A stretch of DNA of 13,708 nt from CAYMJV01 sp964390545. GTDB lineage: Bacteria > Desulfobacterota > BSN033 > UBA1163. The translations under genes and the position numbers were made by a program. The notes under the pieces were generated by a model, which saw nothing but the letters and a program-made list of their open reading frames with translations, searched no databases and was not told the origin of the DNA. Shown piece after piece: positions 1 to 7,576 of the stretch. The stretch lies in NCBI GenBank assembly GCA_964390545.1, contig CAYMJV010000074.1, positions 1 to 13,708 of the forward strand, written 5' to 3'. How positions within the stretch are numbered: position 1 is the stretch's first letter; every line of letters begins with the position of its first letter.

Positions 1-54
1 AGGATCGAACGTTTCAAGAAGAAGTATGGTGAAAAAACTGGAAAAAAAGATTGA
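1..54 (+). CDS. rpmE: 50S ribosomal protein L31, C-terminal end only (5' partial)
   Basis: The first 17 codons read RIERFKKKYGEKTGKKD and then stop (TGA at 52-54). The pattern RIERFKKKYG matches the usual basic end of bacterial L31 (G-R-hydrophobic-E-K/R-F-R/K-K-K-Y-G), a small protein of the large ribosomal subunit. rpmE is a common neighbour of DUF1385 and prfA, which supports the call. Only the tail is visible, so zinc-binding cysteines, length and start cannot be judged. The last seven residues extend slightly past the usual end. Confidence 0.72.
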   Translation, partial: RIERFKKKYGEKTGKKD

Positions 55-175
55 TTTAATTTCTTTCTATCCACCTCTTTCTGTCTCGTCATTTGAGGGA
101 CGTGAAAACCTGTGCCCTCTGCCTACCCATTTGGTTGCTTCTTTCCTGAAGGCTCATACCCAGCATTAGTTCTGT

Positions 176-181
176 AGGAGG
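176..181 (+). promoter_or_regulatory. Strong ribosome binding site for the DUF1385 gene
   Basis: AGGAGG lies six bases before the ATG at 188. It is a perfect Shine-Dalgarno match and fixes that start. The rest of the 133-base gap after rpmE (55-187) shows no gene and no convincing promoter or terminator. Confidence 0.8.
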
Positions 182-187
182 TTTTCT

Positions 188-1144
188 ATGCTTCTTAGTA
201 GAAAAGGTCCTGATCAGGGCGATTCTCTGTCAAATGACTCTGTGTCTCGAAGAAAAGACGGGCGCCTTCGTGTGGGAGGGCAGGCGGTGATCGAGGGTGT
301 GATGATGAGGTCTCCCAAATCGATGGCGATCGCGGTTCGACGGCCGAATGGTGAGATTGTGGTGAAGCGGGAGGGGTTGACTTTCTTTTCGGAAGGGACC
401 TTCCTCTTTAAGATCCCTCTGGTCAGGGGGGTGATTACCTTAATTGGAGCTCTCATCCTGGGGGTTCAGGCTCTTAACTATTCGGCTAATCAAGCGCTTT
501 CGGAAGAAGAGATAGCCCTAAGTCCATGGGCGATGGGCCTCACCCTAACCGCAGCCCTTGGCTTTGGAGTCGTCCTCTTTTTCTTGCTCCCTCTCTACTT
601 AACGAAATGGATGCGGTTTGCCATTCCCATGGTCTCCGATAGCGGAATTCTCTTCAATCTGGTCGATGGCGTGATTCGATTGATCATCTTTCTCATCTAT
701 CTCTGGACCATCTCCTTTTTTAAAGAGATTCGAAGGGTCTTTCAATACCATGGGGCAGAGCACAAGTCGATCTTTGCCTTCGAGGCAGGAGAGGTGTTGA
801 TCGCTGATCGGGTGAAGGGGTTCAGTTATCTCCATCCTCGATGTGGAACGAGTTTCCTGCTCATCGTCATGTTGGTGAGCATCTTTGTCTTTGCCCTCAT
901 TCCCCATCATCTCGCCTTCGGGTATAAGGTGGCCTCTCGAGTGGTCTTCATTCCTCTCATTGCAGGGCTCTCGTATGAAATCATTCGATTCGCCGATCAA
1001 AAACGGGAGAACAGAGGCATCCAGTATTTCATCAAACCGGGACTCTGGCTCCAGCGGTTGACAGCCCGGGAGCCTTCGGAGGCTCAAATTGAGGTAGCTC
1101 TCTGTGCCCTTAAGGAAGTGTTAGAATTGGAGGGTTATCATTGA
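188..1144 (+). CDS. DUF1385 (YqhQ-like) integral membrane protein
   Basis: A 318-residue protein of the DUF1385/COG3872 family, whose molecular function is not established; COG once described it as a predicted metal-dependent enzyme. Family hallmarks seen here are GGQAVIEGVMMR (residues 30-41), YHGAEHKSI (from residue 187) and HPRCGT (216-221). The conserved His, Glu and Cys residues of the last two could bind a metal, but that is inference. Hydrophobic stretches near residues 75-98, 113-138, 155-175, 222-242 and 250-265 suggest about five membrane segments. The first 25 residues are polar and variable. It sits between rpmE and prfA, a common arrangement in Firmicutes and Desulfobacterota. 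A perfect Shine-Dalgarno supports the start. No truncation or frameshift is seen. Confidence 0.9.
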   Translation: MLLSRKGPDQGDSLSNDSVSRRKDGRLRVGGQAVIEGVMMRSPKSMAIAVRRPNGEIVVKREGLTFFSEGTFLFKIPLVRGVITLIGALILGVQALNYSANQALSEEEIALSPWAMGLTLTAALGFGVVLFFLLPLYLTKWMRFAIPMVSDSGILFNLVDGVIRLIIFLIYLWTISFFKEIRRVFQYHGAEHKSIFAFEAGEVLIADRVKGFSYLHPRCGTSFLLIVMLVSIFVFALIPHHLAFGYKVASRVVFIPLIAGLSYEIIRFADQKRENRGIQYFIKPGLWLQRLTAREPSEAQIEVALCALKEVLELEGYH

Positions 1145-1193
1145 AAGAATTAATGTCAGATATCAAAACACCACTGGAAAAGTGTTTTTCTCT

Positions 1194-1261
1194 GTCATTC
1201 TGAGCGTAGCGAAGAATCTCAACTTACGAGATTCTTCGTCGCCAGGGCTCCTCAGAATGAC
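1194..1261 (+). repeat. Nested palindromic intergenic repeat (GTCATTCTGAG type)
   Basis: Outer arms GTCATTCTGAG (1194-1204) and CTCAGAATGAC (1251-1261) are perfect inverted copies. Inside them, CGAAGAATCTC (1210-1220) pairs with GAGATTCTTCG (1228-1238) across a seven-base loop, ten of eleven positions being perfect when GAAGAATCTC is used. The element fills the middle of the DUF1385-prfA gap. The sequence resembles a dispersed non-coding repeat that I recall from many environmental bacterial genomes, but copy number here is unknown. It encodes no evident protein. Confidence 0.8.
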
Positions 1262-1320
1262 CATTCCTGGTCTTTTTCAGCAGCCTATTGGGTTGCATTC
1301 AGACACGGGAGTCAGAAAAG

Positions 1321-2469
1321 ATGTTTGAAAGATTAGAAGAGGTCGAACGCCGATACGAAGCCTTATCTCTTCTTCTGAGCCAACCGGAGGTGATCAGCAA
1401 GCAAGAGGAATTTCAGAAGGCTGCCAAGGAATATGCCGAGCTAGGAAAGGTGGTTGATCTTTACCGGAGAGTGAAAAGATTAGATGAGGAGATCAAAGAG
1501 AGTCAGCATCTCCTGGTGAGCGAAGAAGATGAGGAGATGAAGCGGCTCGCAAAGGAGGAACTCAACCGGCTCACGGAAGAACGAGGAAAGATGGAAGAGG
1601 ACCTGAGGGTGGCTCTTCTCCCAAAAGATCCGAATGATGAAAAGAATATTCTTCTCGAGATCCGAGCCGGAACAGGTGGGGATGAGGCGGGTCTCTTTGT
1701 AGGCGACCTTTTCAGAATGTATTCCAAATTTGCAGAGAAGCGGGGTTGGCGGTTGGAGGTATTGAATCGCCATTACACCGGCGTGGGTGGGTTCAAAGAA
1801 ATCATTGCCCTGATTGAAGGAAAGGGAGTCTACAGTCGGCTCAAGTATGAAAGCGGGGTTCACCGGGTTCAGAGGGTTCCTGCCACGGAATCTCAAGGCC
1901 GGATTCACACCTCTACCGTCACGGTAGCGATCCTTCCCGAGGCGGAAGAGGTAGATGTTCAGATCGATCCGAACGACTTGCGGATCGATATTTTTCGTTC
2001 CTCAGGACCAGGAGGACAAAGCGTGAACACCACGGACTCCGCTGTCCGGATCACCCATCTTCCCACCGGGATGGTGGTCTCGTGTCAGGATGAGAAATCC
2101 CAGCATAAGAATAAGGCGAAGGCGCTTAAGATCCTTCGAGCGAGATTGCTGGAAAGGGCAAGACAGGAGAAGCAGACAGAGATTTCAGAGAAGAGAAGAA
2201 CCCAGGTGGGAACGGGGGAACGAAGCGAACGCATCCGAACCTACAACTTTCCTCAGGGGAGGGTGACTGAGCATCGAATCGGTTTGACCCTCTACCGACT
2301 CGAAGGAGTTCTTGAAGGAGATTTGGATGAGATCCTCAATGCCTTAACGAACCACTACCAGACAGCGGCCCTCAAAGGGCAGGAACCAGATTCCAAATCC
2401 GAAGCACGAAATCCGAAATCCGAAACAAATTCAAATCACCGAGATACGAAGCCCAAAACGAATGGATAA
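1321..2469 (+). CDS. prfA: Peptide chain release factor 1
   Basis: RF1 reads UAA and UAG in the ribosomal A site and triggers peptide release. The tripeptide PAT at residues 187-189 is the RF1 stop-codon selector (RF2 has SPF), and GGQ at 231-233 is the catalytic loop. The ATG at 1321 (MFERLEEVERRYEAL) fits the family N terminus and has GGGAG nine bases upstream; the frame is open farther upstream, but those residues do not look like RF1. The protein is 382 residues against about 355-360 normally. The surplus of about 28 residues (from 355, rich in Ser, Lys, Asn and Glu) is translated from the palindromic repeat at 2389-2538, with the stop in its loop. PrmC, which methylates the GGQ glutamine, is encoded next. 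Confidence 0.97.
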   Translation: MFERLEEVERRYEALSLLLSQPEVISKQEEFQKAAKEYAELGKVVDLYRRVKRLDEEIKESQHLLVSEEDEEMKRLAKEELNRLTEERGKMEEDLRVALLPKDPNDEKNILLEIRAGTGGDEAGLFVGDLFRMYSKFAEKRGWRLEVLNRHYTGVGGFKEIIALIEGKGVYSRLKYESGVHRVQRVPATESQGRIHTSTVTVAILPEAEEVDVQIDPNDLRIDIFRSSGPGGQSVNTTDSAVRITHLPTGMVVSCQDEKSQHKNKAKALKILRARLLERARQEKQTEISEKRRTQVGTGERSERIRTYNFPQGRVTEHRIGLTLYRLEGVLEGDLDEILNALTNHYQTAALKGQEPDSKSEARNPKSETNSNHRDTKPKTNG

Positions 2470-2538
2470 ATTTCGTTGAAAATTTGAGCATTTGAATTTC
2501 GGATTTGTTTCGAGTTTCGATATTCGGATTTCGAATTT
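2389..2538 (+). repeat. Long imperfect inverted repeat (ATCCGAAATCCGAAA type) over the prfA end and prmC leader
   Basis: The left arm (2389-2436) and right arm (2490-2538) are imperfect reverse complements of 48-49 bases. Both contain runs built from CGAAATCCGAA-like units. The loop (2437-2489) holds a smaller hairpin, AACGAA (2457-2462) with TTCGTT (2472-2477), and the prfA stop TAA (2467-2469). The right arm ends 14 bases before the prmC start, so the element covers the last codons of prfA and most of the prmC leader. In RNA it could form one long hairpin. It looks like a dispersed miniature element. Confidence 0.82.
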
Positions 2539-2552
2539 TTCACAGGTTTGGT

Positions 2553-3425
2553 ATGACCATCTTAGAACTCTTGAATTGGTCAACTCACTGTCTGAGGGAT
2601 CATCAAATCGAGAATCCTCGGCTGAATGCCGAGCTGCTTTTAGCCCGTTCTCTCAACCTCAGCCGGGAAGGCCTCTATACCCATCTTCAAGACCCATCCA
2701 GGGAAGAAGAGAAAGAGAATTTTGAGCGATTAATTAAGAAGAGACTTTCAGGCGAACCTCTTCAGTACCTTTTGGGTTATCAGGAGTTTTGGTCCATTCA
2801 TTTTAAGGTGGACCCCCGGGTCCTCATTCCGCGACCGGAGACGGAACTCTTGGTGGAGCAAAGTCTCTCCATCCTCACGGCGGCTTGTCTCAAAAGAACC
2901 CCTTATGTACTGGAGATAGGTACAGGGAGCGGTGCGATTGCCATCTCTTTGGCGACAGAGGTGAGAGATCTCTTTATCGTGGCGACAGATGTCTCCGGTG
3001 AGGCCCTCCTCTTAGCGAGAGAGAATGCCAAGTCTGCGGGCGTTCCCCACCGGATCGAATTCCTCGAGGGAGATCTCTTCAGCCCTATTCGACGGATGCG
3101 GGAAAAGGAGCCTTTTGATCTGATCCTTTCCAATCCCCCCTACATCCATCGTTCACAGATCCAGAATCTGGCGAGGGAGATCAAGGATTATGAGCCCGTC
3201 GTGGCCTTGAACGGAGGCGAAGATGGAATGGAGTTTTATCGAAGCATTGTCTCCCAAGGGCCGTCTTATCTGCGGAGGGGAGGCTGGCTTCTCCTGGAGG
3301 TTGGAGAGGGTCAGGGAAAGAGGGTATCTGCCATGATGGAGGAAGAAGGTTCTTTCAGTAGGCCTGCGCGAATCAAAGACCTTTCAGGAATTGAGAGAGT
3401 AGTGAAAGCACAAATCAGAAAGTAG
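2553..3425 (+). CDS. prmC: Release factor glutamine-N5 methyltransferase
   Basis: PrmC (HemK family) uses S-adenosylmethionine to methylate the glutamine of the GGQ loop in RF1 and RF2. The SAM-binding motif EIGTGSG is at residues 121-127 and the substrate-binding NPPY at 194-197. The N-terminal helical domain (about residues 1-75) with NAELLLARSL is typical. The ATG at 2553 gives MTILELLNW and 290 residues, the family length. An upstream TTG in frame at 2505 would add 16 residues encoded by repeat sequence and is not favoured. The Shine-Dalgarno is weak (ACAGG, six bases upstream). The stop codon lies inside the left arm of the next repeat (3417-3439), so the last two or three residues may come from it. 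Confidence 0.95.
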   Translation: MTILELLNWSTHCLRDHQIENPRLNAELLLARSLNLSREGLYTHLQDPSREEEKENFERLIKKRLSGEPLQYLLGYQEFWSIHFKVDPRVLIPRPETELLVEQSLSILTAACLKRTPYVLEIGTGSGAIAISLATEVRDLFIVATDVSGEALLLARENAKSAGVPHRIEFLEGDLFSPIRRMREKEPFDLILSNPPYIHRSQIQNLAREIKDYEPVVALNGGEDGMEFYRSIVSQGPSYLRRGGWLLLEVGEGQGKRVSAMMEEEGSFSRPARIKDLSGIERVVKAQIRK

Positions 3426-3508
3426 AGGGTGGAAGGTGGAGCGTTGAAATTCATGGTTGAACACAGTATTGAATTTAACTACCTGCCACTTGCTACTCTC
3501 CACTTTCT
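3417..3508 (+). repeat. Inverted repeat spanning the prmC-murA gap (GAGGGTGGAAGGTGG type)
   Basis: The arm 3417-3439 and the arm 3486-3508 are reverse complements at 18 of 23 positions, separated by 46 bases of AT-rich sequence. The left arm carries the prmC stop (TAG, 3423-3425), and the right arm ends just before the murA ribosome binding site (AGAGG, 3509-3513). The element therefore fills the whole gap without touching murA translation signals. Family membership is a guess from appearance. Confidence 0.68.
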
Positions 3509-3519
3509 AGAGGTTCATC

Positions 3520-4779
3520 ATGGATAAAATCGTCATCAGAGGAGGGGAGAGGTTGATTGGGGACGTGGAGGTGAGTGGTTCAAAGAATGCCACGCTCCCT
3601 ATCTTCACAGCCACCCTGCTGGCCGAAGGAACAAATCTCTTTCACAATATCCCTTACCTCATGGATGTGCGAACCATCATCAAGGTTCTCAGAAATCTTG
3701 GTGTGAAGATAGGGGAGGATGAGAGGACCTATCGAATCGATGCCACAGAGATCTCAAACCATGAGGCGCCCTATGATCTCGTGAAAACCATGAGGGCTTC
3801 CATCCTTGTTTTGGGTCCTCTGGTGGCTCGAATGAGGAAGGCCACGGTCTCCCTTCCAGGAGGATGCGCGATCGGCGCGCGCCCCATCAATCTCCATCTC
3901 ATGGGCCTTGAGGCCATGGGAGCCAAGATCGAACTCCGTCACGGGTATATCGAGGCCAAAGCCGATCGGTTGAAAGGAGCCGATATTTCCTTTGACACAA
4001 CGACAGTGACCGGGACGGAGAACCTGATGATGGCAGCTACCCTGGCTAAGGGAAAGAGCACCTTACAGAATGCTGCCATGGAGCCAGAGGTGGTCGATTT
4101 AGCCAATGTCCTGAATAAGATGGGTGCAAAGATCACAGGAGCAGGGACGAGTTTCATTGAGGTGGAGGGGGTGGAATCGCTTCATGCCATTGAACACGCG
4201 GTCATTCCTGACCGGATCGAGGCAGGGACTCTGATGGTCGCCGCCGGAGTGACGCGTGGGAATATCCGGATTCTCAACTGCCCCTTTCATCAAATGGAGA
4301 CGATCATCCATAAATTGAGAGAGGCAGGAATGGAGATTGAGAAGGATGGACAGGGAGTGAATGCCGCGGGAAACAAACGCATAAAAAGTGTGGATGTGAA
4401 GACACAGCCTTACCCAGGTTTTCCAACAGACATGCAGGCCCAGTTCATGGTCTTCATGAGTTTAGCGAGAGGGCTGAGCGTCATTTCTGAAACCATCTTC
4501 GAAAATAGATTCATCCATGTGAGCGAGTTGAGGCGAATGGGCGCTGATGTTCGAATTCAGGGGACCACAGCCATTATTCAAGGCGTGGGAAATTTAAGTG
4601 GAGCTCCGGTGATGGCCACCGATTTAAGGGCCAGCGCCTCCCTCATCCTGGCTGGACTAGCAGCAACGGGCGTGACAGAGGTCTCGAGAGTCTATCATCT
4701 GGATAGAGGATATGAAGGCCTGGATAAGAAATTGGCGAATATGGGAGCTGATATTAAGAGGATCAAAGAAGGAGATTGA
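3520..4779 (+). CDS. murA: UDP-N-acetylglucosamine 1-carboxyvinyltransferase
   Basis: MurA transfers enolpyruvate from phosphoenolpyruvate to UDP-GlcNAc, the first committed step of peptidoglycan synthesis, in the cytoplasm. At 419 residues it has the normal length. Visible signatures are GSKNATLP with Lys22 and Asn23, LPGGCAIGARP with Cys116 as the catalytic cysteine (the residue alkylated by fosfomycin; Asp replaces it in resistant forms), and GFPTDMQAQ with Asp304 as the general base. The start has AGAGG six bases upstream. hisD follows 41 bases later, so murA probably shares a transcript with the his genes. A murA-his junction is familiar from Desulfobacterota such as Geobacter, where hisG usually comes between; here hisG is missing. 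Confidence 0.97.
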   Translation: MDKIVIRGGERLIGDVEVSGSKNATLPIFTATLLAEGTNLFHNIPYLMDVRTIIKVLRNLGVKIGEDERTYRIDATEISNHEAPYDLVKTMRASILVLGPLVARMRKATVSLPGGCAIGARPINLHLMGLEAMGAKIELRHGYIEAKADRLKGADISFDTTTVTGTENLMMAATLAKGKSTLQNAAMEPEVVDLANVLNKMGAKITGAGTSFIEVEGVESLHAIEHAVIPDRIEAGTLMVAAGVTRGNIRILNCPFHQMETIIHKLREAGMEIEKDGQGVNAAGNKRIKSVDVKTQPYPGFPTDMQAQFMVFMSLARGLSVISETIFENRFIHVSELRRMGADVRIQGTTAIIQGVGNLSGAPVMATDLRASASLILAGLAATGVTEVSRVYHLDRGYEGLDKKLANMGADIKRIKEGD

Positions 4780-4820
4780 TTATTTTAGATTGCAGATTGA
4801 GAAATAACACTTTTTCATAA

Positions 4821-6128
4821 ATGAGTAGGGTAGGGGGGCAATTGAGGCTTCTTAGAGCGGGCGAACAAGGATTTGAGAATTACCTCGAGAGAATGGATCA
4901 GAGGGAAATTCAGGATAGCCCTCGGCTCGAGAAACAGGTCCGGTCCGTTCTTAATGATGTGAGAAAGAGGGGAGATGAAGCTCTCATCCATTATACACGG
5001 GTCTTCGACGGCATACGAATTCCTATCAACAAACTCCAAATCAGACAAGAAGAGATAAAAGAAGCCTACCAGAAGGTCCCTCGAGTTTTTTTAAAGACCT
5101 TACAGAGAGCTGCTCGTCGTATTCTAAGATTTCACCAACTCATGACTCAAAGATCGATCTCTAGATTGGAGAAGGAGATCCAGATCGGACAAGAAATCAG
5201 ACCTCTCGAGAGGGTGGGTATCTATGTCCCCGGTGGAAAGGCTTCCTATCCTTCCACCGTCCTCATGGCAGCGATCCCAGCGAAAGTAGCAGGAGTTCGG
5301 AAGATCATCATGACCACCCCTCCCCAGAAGGATGGGATCAGTCCTGCCGTTTTGGTTGCGGCTGATCTGGCTGGGGTGGATCAGATTTATCGAATGGGTG
5401 GAGCCCAAGCGATTGCAGCCCTCGCCTATGGAACAAAATCGATTCCGAAGGTGGACAAGATTGTTGGACCCGGAAATCGATATGTGGCGACGGCGAAACG
5501 ACTGGTCTTTGGAGTGGTGGATGTGGACATGGTGGCAGGACCGAGTGAGATTTTGATCATCTCTAATGGTAAGAGTTCACCTTCTTCTGTAGCTGCAGAT
5601 CTGATCTCCCAGGCGGAACATGATGAGATGGCACTGGCCATACTCATTACGACCTCTGGAGCCTTTGCAAGGAAAGTAGAGAACGAAATCGAGAAGCAAC
5701 TCTTTTCTTTGAAGCGAGGGGAGATTGCAAAGGCCAGCCTCGACGGTAGAGGAGCCATCCTTGTCGTTAAAGATTTGCAGCAGGCCATCGAGATAGCCAA
5801 TCGGATTGCACCAGAGCATCTCGAAGTCTGCCTCTCCCACCCCGTTCCTTTATTGAAAAAGATCAAGAATGCGGGCGCGGTCTTTCTCGGCCTCTATACC
5901 CCAGAGGCCATCGGGGATTATCTGGCTGGACCGAACCATATTCTTCCAACGGCTGGCACGGCCCGATTCTCATCCCCTCTGGGGGTGGAAGACTTTATTA
6001 AAAGGATGAACTGGATGCGTTTTACAAAGAAAGCCTTGAAGGATTTTGAGAAGGATGTGAAGCGATTCGCTGAATGGGAGGGGTTGGAAGGCCATTATCG
6101 GGCGGTTCAGATGAGATTGGAGCCCTGA
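4821..6128 (+). CDS. hisD: Histidinol dehydrogenase
   Basis: HisD is a zinc enzyme that oxidises L-histidinol to L-histidine in two NAD-dependent steps, the end of the pathway. At 435 residues it has family length. Motifs include VPGGKASYPSTVLM, GGAQAIAALAYGT and the Glu332-His333 catalytic pair in APEHLEV. Predicted zinc ligands are Gln264, His267, Asp366 and His425; their spacing (3, 99, 59) nearly equals that of the E. coli ligands (3, 98, 59). The ATG at 4821 has no good Shine-Dalgarno upstream. An in-frame TTG at 4842 is preceded by AGGGGGG (4832-4838) and would remove seven residues, so the start is uncertain. hisB follows after 30 bases. Confidence 0.96.
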   Translation: MSRVGGQLRLLRAGEQGFENYLERMDQREIQDSPRLEKQVRSVLNDVRKRGDEALIHYTRVFDGIRIPINKLQIRQEEIKEAYQKVPRVFLKTLQRAARRILRFHQLMTQRSISRLEKEIQIGQEIRPLERVGIYVPGGKASYPSTVLMAAIPAKVAGVRKIIMTTPPQKDGISPAVLVAADLAGVDQIYRMGGAQAIAALAYGTKSIPKVDKIVGPGNRYVATAKRLVFGVVDVDMVAGPSEILIISNGKSSPSSVAADLISQAEHDEMALAILITTSGAFARKVENEIEKQLFSLKRGEIAKASLDGRGAILVVKDLQQAIEIANRIAPEHLEVCLSHPVPLLKKIKNAGAVFLGLYTPEAIGDYLAGPNHILPTAGTARFSSPLGVEDFIKRMNWMRFTKKALKDFEKDVKRFAEWEGLEGHYRAVQMRLEP

Positions 6129-6147
6129 ACCATGCAGGGTTTGGGGT

Positions 6148-6153
6148 AAGGAG
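6148..6153 (+). promoter_or_regulatory. Ribosome binding site that decides the hisB start
   Basis: AAGGAG lies five bases before the ATG at 6159. A TTG directly before it (6156) is in frame but only two bases from this site, so the ATG is the better start. Confidence 0.75.
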
Positions 6154-6158
6154 AATTG

Positions 6159-6752
6159 ATGAAAAGACATCGGAAAGCAGAGGTTAAGCGAAAGACGAAG
6201 GAGACAGAGATTTCCCTTAAGATCGATCTGGAAGGGTCCGGGAAACACTCGATCCATACTGGCATTCCCTTCTTCGACCACATGCTCAGTCTTCTGGCTT
6301 ATCACAGCAGCATGGACCTCTCCCTCAAAGCAAGAGGAGATATTGATGTTGATGCTCACCACACGGTGGAGGATGTGGGCATCTGCCTGGGCGATGGGAT
6401 TAGAAAGGCTTTAGGAGAGGTCAGAGGAATCCAGAGGTATGGAATGGCACTGATCCCGATGGATGAGGCCTTAGGTTCTGTAGCCTTGGACCTCTCGATG
6501 AGACCCTGGTTGGTTTTTCATATGAAACTGAAAAGGTCGAGGATCGGAACCTTCGACCTCGAACTGGTAGAGGAGTTCTTCAAGGCCCTGTGTAACCACG
6601 GGAGAATGACCCTTCATGTCAATCTCCTTTATGGAAGGAATAGCCATCACATGGTAGAGGCAGTGTTCAAGGGGTTTGGAAGAGCGCTCAGACAAGCCAT
6701 TTCGCTCGATTCACGGTCCGCCAGCGTTCCATCAACCAAAGGAATCTTATAA
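6159..6752 (+). CDS. hisB: Imidazoleglycerol-phosphate dehydratase
   Basis: This manganese enzyme dehydrates imidazole glycerol phosphate to imidazole acetol phosphate, the sixth histidine step. The two metal-binding repeats are HHTVED (residues 67-72) and HHMVE (163-167), and FFDHMLS is at 38-44. The length of 197 residues marks the monofunctional form; the histidinol-phosphatase domain fused in E. coli is absent, so the phosphatase must be encoded elsewhere. Residues 183-197 form the usual C-terminal tail ending STKGIL. The stop TAA (6750-6752) overlaps the left arm of a palindrome that fills the gap to hisH. Confidence 0.97.
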   Translation: MKRHRKAEVKRKTKETEISLKIDLEGSGKHSIHTGIPFFDHMLSLLAYHSSMDLSLKARGDIDVDAHHTVEDVGICLGDGIRKALGEVRGIQRYGMALIPMDEALGSVALDLSMRPWLVFHMKLKRSRIGTFDLELVEEFFKALCNHGRMTLHVNLLYGRNSHHMVEAVFKGFGRALRQAISLDSRSASVPSTKGIL

Positions 6753-6822
6753 TGCGGATTTGGAAATGCGGAATTCGGAATGAAAACAGAAACTCCGCAC
6801 TCTGCACTCCGCAATCCGCATT
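6751..6822 (+). repeat. Inverted repeat in the hisB-hisH gap (AATGCGGATT type)
   Basis: AATGCGGATT (6751-6760) is a perfect inverted match to AATCCGCATT (6813-6822), and weaker matches continue inward with TGCGG/CCGCA units. The element fills nearly the whole gap. The hisB stop overlaps its left end, and the hisH start lies nine bases after its right end. It resembles the 2389-2538 element in being made of short degenerate units, but the sequence differs. Confidence 0.68.
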
Positions 6823-6831
6823 CGGGAAAAG

Positions 6832-7449
6832 ATGAATCCAAAAATCGTCATCATCGATTACGGGATGGGGAATCTCCGCAATGTTCAGAAGGGTTTCGAA
6901 TGGATTGGCTTCGAAGCCAGAGTGACCCGGAATAAAAAGGAGATCGAACGGGCTTCAGCCATTGTTCTTCCTGGAGTAGGGGCCTTCAAGGACTGTATGG
7001 ATAATTTAGAAAAGTTTGGACTGATCGAGCCCCTCCTTCGATCTATCGAGAAAGGGAAACCCTATCTCGGCATCTGTCTTGGACTTCAAATCCTCTTCTC
7101 TGAAAGTGAAGAATTCGGCTTCCAGAAAGGTCTAGACCTGATCAAAGGAAAGGTCGTGAAATTCAAGCCCGATCAGGAGCATAAGGTTCCCCACATGGGG
7201 TGGAATGGAATCGAGAAGAAGATGGAGATCCCCTTCCTCCGGGGGATTGAGAGTGGAGACTTTTTCTATTTTGTCCATTCCTACTATGTTATCCCGGAAG
7301 AACCCCGGTGGGTGTCAACCCTCACAAACTATGGAATTCCTTTCGTCTCGAGCATCTGGAAAGAGAATCTTTTTGCCACCCAATTTCACCCGGAAAAGAG
7401 TCAGCAGAAAGGGTTGAAGATATTGGAGAACTTTGCCAGGTCCCTTTAG
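6832..7449 (+). CDS. hisH: Imidazole glycerol phosphate synthase, glutaminase subunit
   Basis: HisH is a class I glutamine amidotransferase that supplies ammonia to HisF through a channel between the subunits. At 205 residues it has family length. The nucleophile is Cys82 in YLGICLGLQILF, and His186 and Glu188 in TQFHPEKS complete the triad. The N terminus KIVIIDYGMGNLRNV is typical. The ribosome binding site is weak (GGGA, four bases upstream) and directly follows a palindromic repeat. Its partner hisF lies about 3.3 kb downstream, separated by kdsA, kdsC, an unknown gene and hisA. In most compact his clusters hisA would follow at once. Confidence 0.97.
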   Translation: MNPKIVIIDYGMGNLRNVQKGFEWIGFEARVTRNKKEIERASAIVLPGVGAFKDCMDNLEKFGLIEPLLRSIEKGKPYLGICLGLQILFSESEEFGFQKGLDLIKGKVVKFKPDQEHKVPHMGWNGIEKKMEIPFLRGIESGDFFYFVHSYYVIPEEPRWVSTLTNYGIPFVSSIWKENLFATQFHPEKSQQKGLKILENFARSL

Positions 7450-7463
7450 AAATAAAAACTGAT

Positions 7464-7561
7464 AATCCCCCTCGATCCCCCTCGGTTTCGAGTCGTACCG
7501 ACTTTATTAAAGGGGGAATGATTTATTTCCTCCCTTTACTAAAGGGAGGTTAGGAGGGATT
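7464..7561 (+). repeat. Two-hairpin palindromic element, copy 1 (AATCCCCC ... GGGATT type)
   Basis: The element begins AATCCCCCTCGATCCCCC and ends GGAGGGATT. The second hairpin, CTCCCTTT (7530-7537) with AAAGGGAG (7541-7548), is identical in its arms to that of the copy at 10603-10679. The first hairpin is split: CCCCC (7477-7481) and TTTATTAAAGGGGG (7503-7516) would join as CCCCCTTT-ATT-AAAGGGGG if the 21 bases 7482-7502 were removed. Those bases start TCGGT and end ACCGAC. The element fills most of the hisH-kdsA gap and stops before the kdsA ribosome binding site. Confidence 0.85.
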
Positions 7562-7564
7562 ACA

Positions 7565-7570
7565 GAGGAG
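7565..7570 (+). promoter_or_regulatory. Ribosome binding site of kdsA
   Basis: GAGGAG lies six bases before the ATG at 7577, immediately after the palindromic element. It supports the chosen kdsA start. Confidence 0.7.
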
Positions 7571-7576
7571 CGATCC

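Noticed and set aside
599..1087. Minus-strand open frames across the known genes (for example here and at 5426-5866)
   Set aside because: They lie opposite strongly conserved coding sequence, have no recognisable motifs, and no minus-strand gene is otherwise present.
1165..1189. AAAACAC / GTGTTTT stem followed by T residues as a terminator after the DUF1385 gene
   Set aside because: The stem has only two or three GC pairs and a ten-base loop, so it would be weak. It adjoins a stronger palindromic repeat.
1288..1320. Upstream start that would lengthen PrfA by 11 residues
   Set aside because: MGCIQTRESEK is not RF1-like, while the ATG at 1321 gives the family N terminus and has a GGGAG upstream.
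2505..2552. Upstream TTG start for prmC
   Set aside because: The added 16 residues are encoded by the repeat arm, and the ATG at 2553 gives the usual PrmC N terminus.
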